NCBI GenBank assembly: GCA_964462325.1
Contig: CAYWYQ010000007.1
Location: 1 to 27,131, forward strand
Direction: 5' to 3'
Source of the DNA: CAYFMS01 sp964462325
GTDB taxonomy: Bacteria > Patescibacteriota > Patescibacteriia > UBA9934
Length of the DNA: 27,131 nucleotides
Below, in pieces: positions 1 through 6,339 of the stretch. Position numbers and translations under genes: made by a program. Position 1 is the stretch's first letter; the number at the start of each line of letters is the position of its first letter. Below the pieces are notes generated by a model that saw only the letters and a program-made list of their open reading frames with translations, was not told the DNA's origin and ran no database searches.

Positions 1-208
1 CTTACTTCGGTCCTCAACGTTCAAGCAAATCTCATTTAATTATCTGCGCGGACGGACTCGTTGCGCAACGAAAGGTCCGTACTTCAAGCGAGAAGTCGGA
101 CCTTGAGTCGTAAGCTAATTAGCCACATAGCTTGTAGCTTGTTAGTCACCTAGCTCTCTTTATACTCATTCACCTTCCCAAGTATCTTTCAGAACTTAAA
201 ATTAAGCT
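1..208. other. Intergenic region upstream of epmA with an imperfect hairpin
   Basis: No convincing gene is visible. A self-complementary segment covers 52-80: ACGGAC (52-57) can pair with GTCCGT (75-80), and inside it lies the perfect 14-bp palindrome TCGTTGCGCAACGA (58-71). The first 45 bases contain a stretch (ATCTCATTTAATTATC, 29-44) that resembles the end of the 127-bp tRNA-associated element at 21591-21717, so a decayed copy may begin outside the window. The stretch near 110-165 is repetitive and rich in TAGC words. Confidence 0.4.
197..202 (+). promoter_or_regulatory. Putative -10 box of epmA
   Basis: TAAAAT ends 6 bases before the ATG at 209. No Shine-Dalgarno sequence is visible. The arrangement fits a nearly leaderless transcript, as at many other genes here. 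The -35 region is not clear. Confidence 0.35.
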
Positions 209-1123
209 ATGTTTTCCAAAGAAGATTTACGATATAGGCTTGCTATGCAAAATGATGTATTCAGTAGAGTGCGTCAGTTTTTTGCTTCTAGGGAGTTTGT
301 TGAAATTCCTTATGTCCCGCTTCTTACGAAATATCCCGGACAAGAACCTAATCTTGATCCAATGGAAGTAGATCTGATACTGACGAATCCATCTCAAAAT
401 ATAAAAGCAGGCCTAATCACTTCTCCGGAATATGTAATGAAGAAACTTATTGGTTCTGGATTGGAGAAGATATTTACAATCACGCCCGTTTTTCGAAATC
501 TTGAAGCAAATTCGCAGACAAATGCACCTGAATTTCTTATGCTCGAATGGTATGCCCCGGGAAATTACGATGATTTGATGCAAGAAACAGAAGATCTATA
601 CAATTTCGTATTAGATGAAGACAGATGCTGGGCACGAATCAAGTATGAGGATGCAAATATGGTCGACGAAGAGCCGCATGTCGACAAATCCCATTTTTTT
701 ATTACACATTATCCAGCCGAGAAAGCTTCTCTTGCAAAGGTGGAGAATGGATATGCACAAAGGTTTGAGGCATTCGCTTCGATGGTCGCCCCAGACTCGA
801 TCCGGGATCTCCTGGATAATAGTCAGGGGATTCTGAATCAAGTTCAGAATGACGAAGGTAGTAAAGTACTGGAACTCTGTAATGGTTTTTGCGAGCTCAC
901 GGATGCAATAGAGCAGCGCCAACGATTTAAAAAGGAACAAGAAGAGCGGAAGGGTCTTGGCAAGACGGTATTTCCTATTGATGAAGATCTTCTGAAGGGA
1001 CTTTCAAATATTAAAAACTCGATCTATGGAAACGCACTCGGAATTGACCGACTCATCATGCTGAAGTATGGTATTTCAGACATTGGAGAGGTTCAGATAT
1101 TCCCGTATACTTACCGTTATTAA
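209..1123 (+). CDS. epmA: EpmA-like elongation factor P--lysine ligase (GenX/PoxA family)
   Basis: This is a class II lysyl-tRNA synthetase paralogue that lacks the anticodon-binding domain; family members attach (R)-beta-lysine to a conserved lysine of EF-P. Visible signs are motif 2 (FRNLEANSQTNAPEF, about residues 96-110), the ELCNGFCELTD segment and motif 3 (ALGIDRLIMLKYG, near the C-terminus). It is 304 aa, near the usual 325. Compared with E. coli EpmA as I recall it, the middle (after about residue 135) is shorter by some 50 residues. An extra stretch of about 28 residues (about 193-220) lies between QRFE and ELCNGF and coincides with palindromic DNA at 800-850. The gene lies directly upstream of efp, its expected substrate gene, which supports the call over LysS. 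EpmB, needed to make beta-lysine, is not in the window, so the amino acid used is unknown. Confidence 0.88.
   Translation: MFSKEDLRYRLAMQNDVFSRVRQFFASREFVEIPYVPLLTKYPGQEPNLDPMEVDLILTNPSQNIKAGLITSPEYVMKKLIGSGLEKIFTITPVFRNLEANSQTNAPEFLMLEWYAPGNYDDLMQETEDLYNFVLDEDRCWARIKYEDANMVDEEPHVDKSHFFITHYPAEKASLAKVENGYAQRFEAFASMVAPDSIRDLLDNSQGILNQVQNDEGSKVLELCNGFCELTDAIEQRQRFKKEQEERKGLGKTVFPIDEDLLKGLSNIKNSIYGNALGIDRLIMLKYGISDIGEVQIFPYTYRY
800..850. repeat. Palindromic repeat element embedded in the epmA reading frame
   Basis: Two adjacent hairpins lie inside the coding region. ATCCGGG (800-806) faces CCTGGAT (811-817) with one G-T pair, and ATTCTGAA (830-837) faces TTCAGAAT (843-850) perfectly around a 5-base loop. 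The sequence ends in AATGACG, like the widespread short intergenic palindromic repeats of bacteria, and encodes a peptide around ILNQVQND. The reading frame stays open through it. Confidence 0.75.
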
Positions 1124-1141
1124 CTCTATTGCAATTTTTTA

Positions 1142-1246
1142 GGAAAATTTGATGGAGCGCAAGGAAGATTCAGAGCACTAAGGAGGTGTACTGGAAGGTA
1201 CGATGACGAGATCGGATGAATCTGACACAGTAATCTACTAATTTTA
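1142..1246 (+). repeat. Diverged copy of the tRNA-associated 127-bp element, upstream of efp
   Basis: This stretch aligns by eye along its length with 22682-22788. Shared blocks in the same order are AAATTTGATG, AGGAAGA, GAGCAC, AGGA, GTACT, GGTACG-TGACGAG and TCTGACA. Its right end supplies the likely -35 of the efp promoter. Like the copies at the two tRNA genes it points towards the downstream gene. Confidence 0.6.
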
Positions 1247-1250
1247 CAGA
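1222..1250 (+). promoter_or_regulatory. Putative leaderless promoter of efp
   Basis: CTGACA (1222-1227), a 17-base spacer and TACAGA (1245-1250) precede the ATG at 1259 by 8 bases. Transcription would start at or within a base or two of the start codon. No Shine-Dalgarno sequence is present. Confidence 0.5.
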
Positions 1251-1258
1251 CAATTATT

Positions 1259-1825
1259 ATGCCATCACCAAATGAAATAAAAAAAGGAACCGTTATTAAT
1301 TACTCAAATGACCTTTGGGTTGTTGTTGGTTTTCAACGTGTTTCTCCCGGGAAGGGAAGCTCATTTGTTCGCACGAAGATGAAATCACTTTCTACCGGAA
1401 AAGTTGTTGAAAATAACTTTAAGTCGAATGAGAATCTTGTTTTTGAAGATGTTAGTTATAAGAAAATGCAATATATCTTTGGGGATGACTCTACGCTGAC
1501 ATTTATGGATGGACAAACCTATGATCAGGTGGTGATCGGTGCTGACATTATTGGTGATGATCGGAAGTATTTAAAGGAAGGATTAGATGTGACGATTGTG
1601 ATGCATGGTGATTCAGCGATAGCAATGGAACTTCCAGGGAAAATTGAATATATCATTACAGAAACACAACCAGCGGTGAAGGGAGATACTGCATCAGGAA
1701 ATGTGAAAAAATCAGCGATTGTTGATAATGGACTCGAAGTGCAAGTACCGATATTTATTAAAGAGGGAGATGTAGTAAATATAAACACAGAAAGTGGTGA
1801 TTACGCGGAGCGTGTTCAGAAATAA
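1259..1825 (+). CDS. efp: Translation elongation factor P
   Basis: EF-P binds between the ribosomal P and E sites and relieves stalling at polyproline stretches. The 188-aa length is typical, and the three beta-barrel domains can be followed: the KOW-like N-terminal domain to about residue 62, the OB domain to about 127, and the C-terminal OB domain with VDNGLEVQVPIFIKEGD. The modification loop reads SPGKGSSF with Lys32 in the position of E. coli Lys34. The gene lies 135 bases downstream of the epmA homologue, so Lys32 is the probable target of that enzyme. The ATG at 1259 is preceded by a -10-like box at 8 bases and no Shine-Dalgarno sequence. A strong terminator follows. Confidence 0.96.
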   Translation: MPSPNEIKKGTVINYSNDLWVVVGFQRVSPGKGSSFVRTKMKSLSTGKVVENNFKSNENLVFEDVSYKKMQYIFGDDSTLTFMDGQTYDQVVIGADIIGDDRKYLKEGLDVTIVMHGDSAIAMELPGKIEYIITETQPAVKGDTASGNVKKSAIVDNGLEVQVPIFIKEGDVVNINTESGDYAERVQK

Positions 1826-1840
1826 GCGTATATGAATATC

Positions 1841-1866
1841 AAAAAAACACCGCAGGGTGTTTTTTT
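1841..1866 (+). terminator. Rho-independent terminator of efp
   Basis: A-tract plus CACC (1841-1851), loop GCAG, then GGTGT and a T-tract (1856-1866) make a perfect 11-bp stem ending in Ts, 15 bases after the efp stop codon. The same CACC-GCAG-GGTG core recurs in the terminator after 16S rRNA. Confidence 0.9.
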
Positions 1867-1879
1867 GTTTCTCATCTGG

Positions 1880-1885
1880 TAAAAT
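1880..1885 (+). promoter_or_regulatory. Extended -10 box of ftsK, leaderless type
   Basis: TAAAAT preceded by TGG (a TGn extension) ends 9 bases before the ftsK ATG at 1895, right after the efp terminator. No Shine-Dalgarno sequence intervenes. Confidence 0.55.
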
Positions 1886-1894
1886 ACAGACATT

Positions 1895-4117
1895 ATGGCA
1901 AAGAAAAGACGCAGACGCTCAAAAAGAAAATCCCGAAAAAATACAGGACTCTCGCAAGAGATGAAACAAAGTATTACGGCGATTGCATTATTTGCCATTG
2001 GCGTAATGCTTCTCCTGTCATTTGCGGGATCGGCTGGCGTGATTGGAGAGGTACTCAATGAGAAACTATCAGAGTTATTTGGTTGGACACGTTGGCTCGC
2101 TGGTTTTGTGCTTCTTGGTATTGCGTATCAAACCGCCTTTCCAAAGAAGGAAGTCATTACAACGGCAGGATATATCGGGATATTGTTGACTTTTATTTCA
2201 TTAACAGGACTGACAAATTTATTCATGCAAGGAGCAGATCCTTCGTTAGATCTTCCGCTTGCAGGAGGATATTTGGGTCTGATTATTTCTTCTGCACTCG
2301 CTGGTGCGGTTGATGGTTTTGCGGCAGGAGTTATTGCATTTGCATTGCTTGTGACGGGTCTTGTACTTGCATTCCAAGTCTCACTTGATTCAATATTTGC
2401 TTTTGATCGTTTGAAGAAGGACAAGAGCAAGGCAGATAAATATTATGATGACTATGAAGAAGATGAGGATGATGCGACGGTACTCATCGAAGAAGATGAG
2501 GATGAAGAACCATTAATAGATGAAGCGGAGGTCATGGGTGCAGGGTATGCATATCAAAACGAGGACGAAGATGAAGAGTCTGTGATGACGAGTACAAGAA
2601 GACGTCAAATTCAAATTCCGGTTGATTTATTAAGCGAACATAAGAGTGATGCAAATGGGGGTGACACAGATCGAAATCAGGAAATGATTCGGAAGACCTT
2701 TGCTCACTTTAATATTGATGTAGAAATGATGGATGTTCGCGTTGGGCCAACCGTAACGCAATATTCATTACGACCACCTCATGGCGTGAAATTGTCACGA
2801 ATCATTGGATTACAAAATGATCTTGCTCTTGCACTTGCGGCACATCCTATTCGTATCGAGGCTCCTATTCCAGGAAAGGCACTTGTCGGAATTGAAGTTC
2901 CAAATCAAACGATTGGATCGGTCGGTTTACGTGAGCTGCTCGAGTCTCGTGATTTCAAAAAACGAAAATCTCCTTTGACAGCTCCACTTGGAAAAGATGT
3001 TGGAGGTAATGTTGTCTCTCTTTTGGTCGATAAAGCTCCACATATGTTGGTAGCAGGTGCGACCGGATCTGGTAAATCTGTTTGTTTGAATGTGATTATT
3101 ACATCACTACTCTATCAGAATGGTCCAGATGACATTAAACTTGTCATGGTGGACCCAAAGCGAGTTGAACTTGGACGCTATAGTGGTATTCCACATCTAT
3201 TAACGCCGCCGATTGTGAAGGTGGAAGAGGCGATTAATGCACTTAAATGGGGAGTGCGCGAAATGGAACGTCGACTTGATTATCTTGCAAAAGCTGGTGT
3301 ACGAGATATTGATGCCTATAATAAGCAAAGCAAAGAACGCATGCCGAAGATCGTGATTATTATCGATGAGCTTGCAGATTTGATGAGTCAAAATAAGCGC
3401 GATGTAGAGTCACTTATCGTTCGTATTGCTCAGATGGCACGTGCAGCGGGAATTCACTTAGTGCTTGCTACGCAGCGACCATCTGTCGATGTTATTACAG
3501 GAATTATTAAAGCAAATATTCCTACGCGTCTTGCTTTTGCTGTTGCCTCTCAGGTTGATTCAAAAACAATTCTCGATATTTCCGGTGCAGAAAAATTACT
3601 TGGACGTGGAGATATGCTTATCTCAACACCGCAGCAATCAAAACCAAAACGCTTGCAAGGAGCATTTGTTTCTGACGAAGAGATTGCTGCCATTGTAAAG
3701 TTCCTGAAGAAGGAAGGGGAGCCTGATTATAATACGGCTGTTATTGAAGATGAGCGAACAGGAGGTACATCATTTGGTTCAACGAATGCAGATCCACTTC
3801 TTGATGATGCTATTCAGGTTATTTTACAATCAAAAAAGGCTTCAACATCTTATTTACAAAGAAGGATGCGCATTGGGTATTCACGTGCAGCTAGTATCGT
3901 TGATCAATTAGAAGAAATGGGAATTATTGGGCCGCAAAATGGTTCAAAGCCGCGTGAAGTTCTTATCGATTCTTGGCCACCACAAAAAGCACAAAGTGAG
4001 GAAGTCGATTCTAGCAATCATGTAGAAGCATCTGATGATGTACAAAGAGAATCAGAAGAAGAATTTTCTGAAGAGGAAGCTATATCTGGGGAAGAGGAAT
4101 TTGAGGATGAGGCGTAA
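1895..4117 (+). CDS. ftsK: DNA translocase FtsK/SpoIIIE
   Basis: This membrane-anchored hexameric ATPase pumps chromosomal DNA through the closing septum. A basic N-terminus (residues 2-17, KKRRRRSKRKSRK) is followed by about four hydrophobic segments between residues 27 and 170. A very acidic linker spans about 180-225, then come the alpha and beta motor domains. Walker A is GATGSGKS at residues 388-395, Walker B is KIVIIIDELAD at 485-495, and TQRPSVDVITG follows. A winged-helix gamma domain lies near 635-690 (STSYLQRRMRIGYSRAA), which in relatives reads KOPS-like sequences. At 740 aa it is of SpoIIIE/short-FtsK size. An unusual acidic tail (about 700-740, rich in Glu) follows the gamma domain. 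The RodZ-like gene starts within about 20-30 bases and is probably co-transcribed. Confidence 0.95.
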   Translation: MAKKRRRRSKRKSRKNTGLSQEMKQSITAIALFAIGVMLLLSFAGSAGVIGEVLNEKLSELFGWTRWLAGFVLLGIAYQTAFPKKEVITTAGYIGILLTFISLTGLTNLFMQGADPSLDLPLAGGYLGLIISSALAGAVDGFAAGVIAFALLVTGLVLAFQVSLDSIFAFDRLKKDKSKADKYYDDYEEDEDDATVLIEEDEDEEPLIDEAEVMGAGYAYQNEDEDEESVMTSTRRRQIQIPVDLLSEHKSDANGGDTDRNQEMIRKTFAHFNIDVEMMDVRVGPTVTQYSLRPPHGVKLSRIIGLQNDLALALAAHPIRIEAPIPGKALVGIEVPNQTIGSVGLRELLESRDFKKRKSPLTAPLGKDVGGNVVSLLVDKAPHMLVAGATGSGKSVCLNVIITSLLYQNGPDDIKLVMVDPKRVELGRYSGIPHLLTPPIVKVEEAINALKWGVREMERRLDYLAKAGVRDIDAYNKQSKERMPKIVIIIDELADLMSQNKRDVESLIVRIAQMARAAGIHLVLATQRPSVDVITGIIKANIPTRLAFAVASQVDSKTILDISGAEKLLGRGDMLISTPQQSKPKRLQGAFVSDEEIAAIVKFLKKEGEPDYNTAVIEDERTGGTSFGSTNADPLLDDAIQVILQSKKASTSYLQRRMRIGYSRAASIVDQLEEMGIIGPQNGSKPREVLIDSWPPQKAQSEEVDSSNHVEASDDVQRESEEEFSEEEAISGEEEFEDEA

Positions 4118-4137
4118 GAGTAGTAAACTTGCATGAC

Positions 4138-4824
4138 ATGGTATTTGTCATGAGAAAATTAGATCAGTCACCTCAAGCATTGGGTACAAAGCTCAAGGAA
4201 CTTCGATGTGGTCAGACGATGAGTTTAGATATGGTGGCAGAGAAAACTCGTATACAACGTAAGTATCTTGTTGCACTTGAAAGGGGAGATTACGCATCGT
4301 TGCCAGATCCGATATATACTCGTAATTATATTCGCATGTATGCCCGTCTATTAGATGCGGATGAGAAATATTTTCTAGAGCTATATGAAGAGGAATGCGG
4401 ACAATGTGATCTTGTTGCCCCCTTGCAAACACCAAGGCAACGGATACAAAGAATCCAATTATTTGTTTGGAATAGGCTGGTAAAATTTCTTGCATTATTT
4501 GTCATTGTTGGATTAATCATTTTTTATATCTCCTCTCAGGTGCATGCGCTCATTTCGCCACCGGAACTCATTATTTTTTCTCCTTTAAATGAAAGCGTTA
4601 CCAGTGATGCATTTATTACCATAGATGGATATGTTGGTAAGGAGTCGAATGTCTATATTGGTGACAAACAAGCTATCGTCAGGCCAGATAATACCTTTTC
4701 AACTTCGGTGAGTTTGGAAGGAGGATTGAATCTTATTACAGTGCGTGCCGCAAGGAGATATTCACGTACAGCAGAAATACAACGTACGGTCCGTTTTGAG
4801 CCAGAGGATCTATCAACAGATTAA
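4138..4824 (+). CDS. RodZ-like membrane protein with N-terminal helix-turn-helix
   Basis: The N-terminal segment (ALGTKLKELRCGQTMSLDMVAEKTRIQRKYLVALE) is a Cro/C1-type helix-turn-helix as in RodZ, where it contacts MreB rather than DNA. A single hydrophobic segment (FLALFVIVGLIIFYI) follows, then an extracytoplasmic beta-rich domain (about the last 85 residues, PPELIIFSPLNESVT...) that looks like a bacterial Ig-like or glucodextranase-B-type fold. The topology supports a role in cell shape or envelope organisation. Possible starts are TTG 4129, ATG 4138 and ATG 4150. None has a clear Shine-Dalgarno sequence and all keep the HTH intact. The gene follows ftsK by about 20 bases, which suggests one operon. 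True RodZ function is inferred from domain order only. Confidence 0.75.
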   Translation: MVFVMRKLDQSPQALGTKLKELRCGQTMSLDMVAEKTRIQRKYLVALERGDYASLPDPIYTRNYIRMYARLLDADEKYFLELYEEECGQCDLVAPLQTPRQRIQRIQLFVWNRLVKFLALFVIVGLIIFYISSQVHALISPPELIIFSPLNESVTSDAFITIDGYVGKESNVYIGDKQAIVRPDNTFSTSVSLEGGLNLITVRAARRYSRTAEIQRTVRFEPEDLSTD

Positions 4825-4846
4825 ATAAATATCCTGTAATATTTGA

Positions 4847-4852
4847 TATAAT
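4847..4852 (+). promoter_or_regulatory. Extended -10 promoter of recA
   Basis: A consensus TATAAT is preceded by TGA (TGn extension at 4844-4846). No good -35 is seen at 17 bases, which is tolerated with an extended -10. The predicted transcript starts near 4859, leaving a leader of about 48 bases. I see no LexA-type SOS box of the forms I know. Confidence 0.65.
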
Positions 4853-4862
4853 GAAACCAACG

Positions 4863-4897
4863 GGGGAGTTATCCCTGTTTTTTAATACAAACTCCCC
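4863..4897 (+). promoter_or_regulatory. Hairpin at the 5' end of the recA mRNA
   Basis: GGGGAGTT (4863-4870) is perfectly complementary to AACTCCCC (4890-4897) across a 19-base loop. It starts a few bases after the predicted transcript start and ends 9 bases before the ATG at 4907. It is not followed by a T-tract, so a terminator is unlikely. An mRNA-stabilising or translation-controlling role is possible. Confidence 0.5.
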
Positions 4898-4906
4898 AAT
4901 AGAACT

Positions 4907-5941
4907 ATGGCAAAAACACATTCTAAAAAAACAAAGGTAGAGCCAAATGACAATAAAGCGAGGCTTGCGGCAGCATCTGAAGCAATATCACAAATTAAGG
5001 AACGCTTCGGCGAAGGTTCGATTATGCGTCTTGGTGATGCACGGGCGATGCAAGTAGCTTCCATCCCTACAGGTTGCTTGTCCCTTGATCTTGCTCTTGG
5101 TGTTGGCGGTGTTCCAAGGGGACGAATTATTGAGATATATGGACCGGAATCATCCGGGAAAACAACACTTGCTCAACATATCGTTGCAGAAGTGCAGAAA
5201 GAGGGAGGGGTAGCTGCTTTTGTGGACGCTGAGCATGCGCTTGATCCTGATTATGCACAAAAGATTGGTGTCAATATTGATGAATTATTTATTTCACAGC
5301 CAGATACTGGGGAACAGGCACTTGAAATTGTAGAGACACTAGTGCGCTCAAGCGCAGTAGATGTTATCGTCATTGATTCGGTCGCTGCTTTGACACCTCG
5401 TGCAGAAATAGAAGGGGATATGGGGGATTCTCATATGGGCTTGCAGGCTAGGCTCATGAGTCAGGCGCTTCGTAAGCTTGCAGGGATCGTTGCAAAATCA
5501 GGTACGACGGTTATCTTTATTAATCAAATACGTATGAAGATTGGTGTGATGTTTGGGAATCCAGAAACAACACCAGGGGGGAATGCATTAAAGTTTTATG
5601 CATCGGTGCGTATTGAGGTAAGGCGTAGTGCACAGATTAAACAGGGTGATAAAGTTGTTGGTAATCGCGTGAAAGCGAAAATTGTAAAAAATAAGGTAGC
5701 TCCACCATTCCAGCGATGTGAGTTCGATATTATGTATAATGAGGGAATATCTATTGCCGGAGATTTGCTTGAAATAGGGACACAATACAATGTTATTACA
5801 AAACGGGGGAATACCTACTCTTATCAAGAACAAAAATTGGGCGTTGGACGTGAAAATGTAAAAAACTTTTTCAGAGAACACAAGAAATTAATGATGGAGA
5901 TACGAGGAAAGGTGAAGGAGGCTGTGCAAAACAATGTATAA
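4907..5941 (+). CDS. recA: Recombinase RecA
   Basis: RecA forms filaments on single-stranded DNA, drives strand exchange and triggers LexA self-cleavage where LexA exists. The protein is 344 aa (E. coli 352). Walker A is GPESSGKT at residues 79-86. VIVIDSVAALTPRAEIEG contains Walker B, MGLQARLMSQALRKL is the conserved L1-adjacent stretch, and INQIRMKIGVMFGNPETTPGG spans the L2 region. The lysine-rich N-terminus (MAKTHSKKTKVE) is lineage-specific. Transcription probably comes from its own extended -10 promoter. Unusually, it is followed not by a convincing terminator but by a structured intergenic region leading to rpoB. Confidence 0.97.
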   Translation: MAKTHSKKTKVEPNDNKARLAAASEAISQIKERFGEGSIMRLGDARAMQVASIPTGCLSLDLALGVGGVPRGRIIEIYGPESSGKTTLAQHIVAEVQKEGGVAAFVDAEHALDPDYAQKIGVNIDELFISQPDTGEQALEIVETLVRSSAVDVIVIDSVAALTPRAEIEGDMGDSHMGLQARLMSQALRKLAGIVAKSGTTVIFINQIRMKIGVMFGNPETTPGGNALKFYASVRIEVRRSAQIKQGDKVVGNRVKAKIVKNKVAPPFQRCEFDIMYNEGISIAGDLLEIGTQYNVITKRGNTYSYQEQKLGVGRENVKNFFREHKKLMMEIRGKVKEAVQNNV

Positions 5942-5974
5942 GGAACTTGTTTTTTAAAAAGGTTTTGTTAAAAT

Positions 5975-6108
5975 ACCGCAATCTCGGTCTTGGTTTCCTG
6001 CGGGGGATGGCACGGGCACAAATCAGTCATTACTCGTCTGAAGCGCTCATTGTATTCGCGACTGATTCGTGAAAGCGTCCATGCCCTGCAGGATACAGAG
6101 ATTGTGGT
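5975..6108 (+). ncRNA. Candidate structured RNA between recA and rpoB (rod-shaped fold)
   Basis: Nested complementary blocks define a long rod. ACCGCAATCTC (5975-5985) pairs with GAGATTGTGGT (6098-6108). TCCTGC (5996-6001) pairs with GCAGGA (6088-6093). AATCAGTC (6021-6028) pairs with GACTGATT (6060-6067). Internal loops lie between them, and a weaker GGG/ATGG versus CCAT/CCC pairing joins the middle. A possible promoter (TTGTTT 5947-5952, 16 bases, TAAAAT 5969-5974) lies just before it. Overall shape and size (about 135 nt) recall 6S RNA, but no signature sequence proves this. It lacks SRP, RNase P and tmRNA hallmarks. There is no terminator, and the 3' end runs directly into the rpoB -35 box. 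Confidence 0.4.
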
Positions 6109-6112
6109 ATTC

Positions 6113-6142
6113 TTGACGATTTTATCATTTTATTGCTATACT
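6113..6142 (+). promoter_or_regulatory. Strong promoter of rpoBC
   Basis: TTGACG (6113-6118), an 18-base spacer and TATACT (6137-6142) with a TGC extension (6134-6136) form a near-consensus sigma-70-type promoter. Transcription would begin near 6149 and give a leader of about 190 bases before the rpoB ATG at 6340. Confidence 0.75.
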
Positions 6143-6148
6143 ACCGGC

Positions 6149-6339
6149 GTTCAGTTGCTTTTATGTGACTTGTACAGAAATTTATGCTATTATTAGCATG
6201 TTTCAACTCCTAAAGCTTTAGCAAAACGATGGTGTGATCCCCCGTCACCTCCAATCATCAGACATTTTTATGTCTGAACAATTGAATAATTGAGTATTAT
6301 AAACCGCTTGTGGTGGCAAGCGATATTTTTAGTTGTATT
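6149..6339 (+). promoter_or_regulatory. Long structured leader of the rpoBC mRNA
   Basis: No gene lies in these 190 bases, but several perfect stem-loops do. They are ATGCTA/TAGCAT (6184-6199), TCAGACAT-TTTT-ATGTCTGA (6258-6277) and CGCTTG/CAAGCG (6305-6322). The last is followed by ATATTTTT, an arrangement like a weak intrinsic terminator 17 bases before the start codon. There are no rplJ-rplL genes, so an L10-type autogenous leader is not expected in its usual form. An attenuation role is an inference. Confidence 0.4.

Noticed and set aside
1180..1240. Possible 12-codon leader peptide after an AGGAGGTG inside the element upstream of efp
   Set aside because: The spacing to ATG 1202 is too long, and the homologous positions in the two tRNA-linked copies do not keep the frame or its length.
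5975..6108. SRP RNA, RNase P RNA or tmRNA
   Set aside because: None of the hallmark sequences I know (such as the SRP GGAAGCAGCC-type loop or the RNase P GAGGAAAGTCC block) occurs, and the length does not fit RNase P or tmRNA.
5990..6196. 68-aa open frame between recA and rpoB
   Set aside because: It overlaps the nested complementary blocks and the rpoB promoter, has no start signal and the peptide resembles nothing. The sequence looks like RNA structure and promoter rather than coding.
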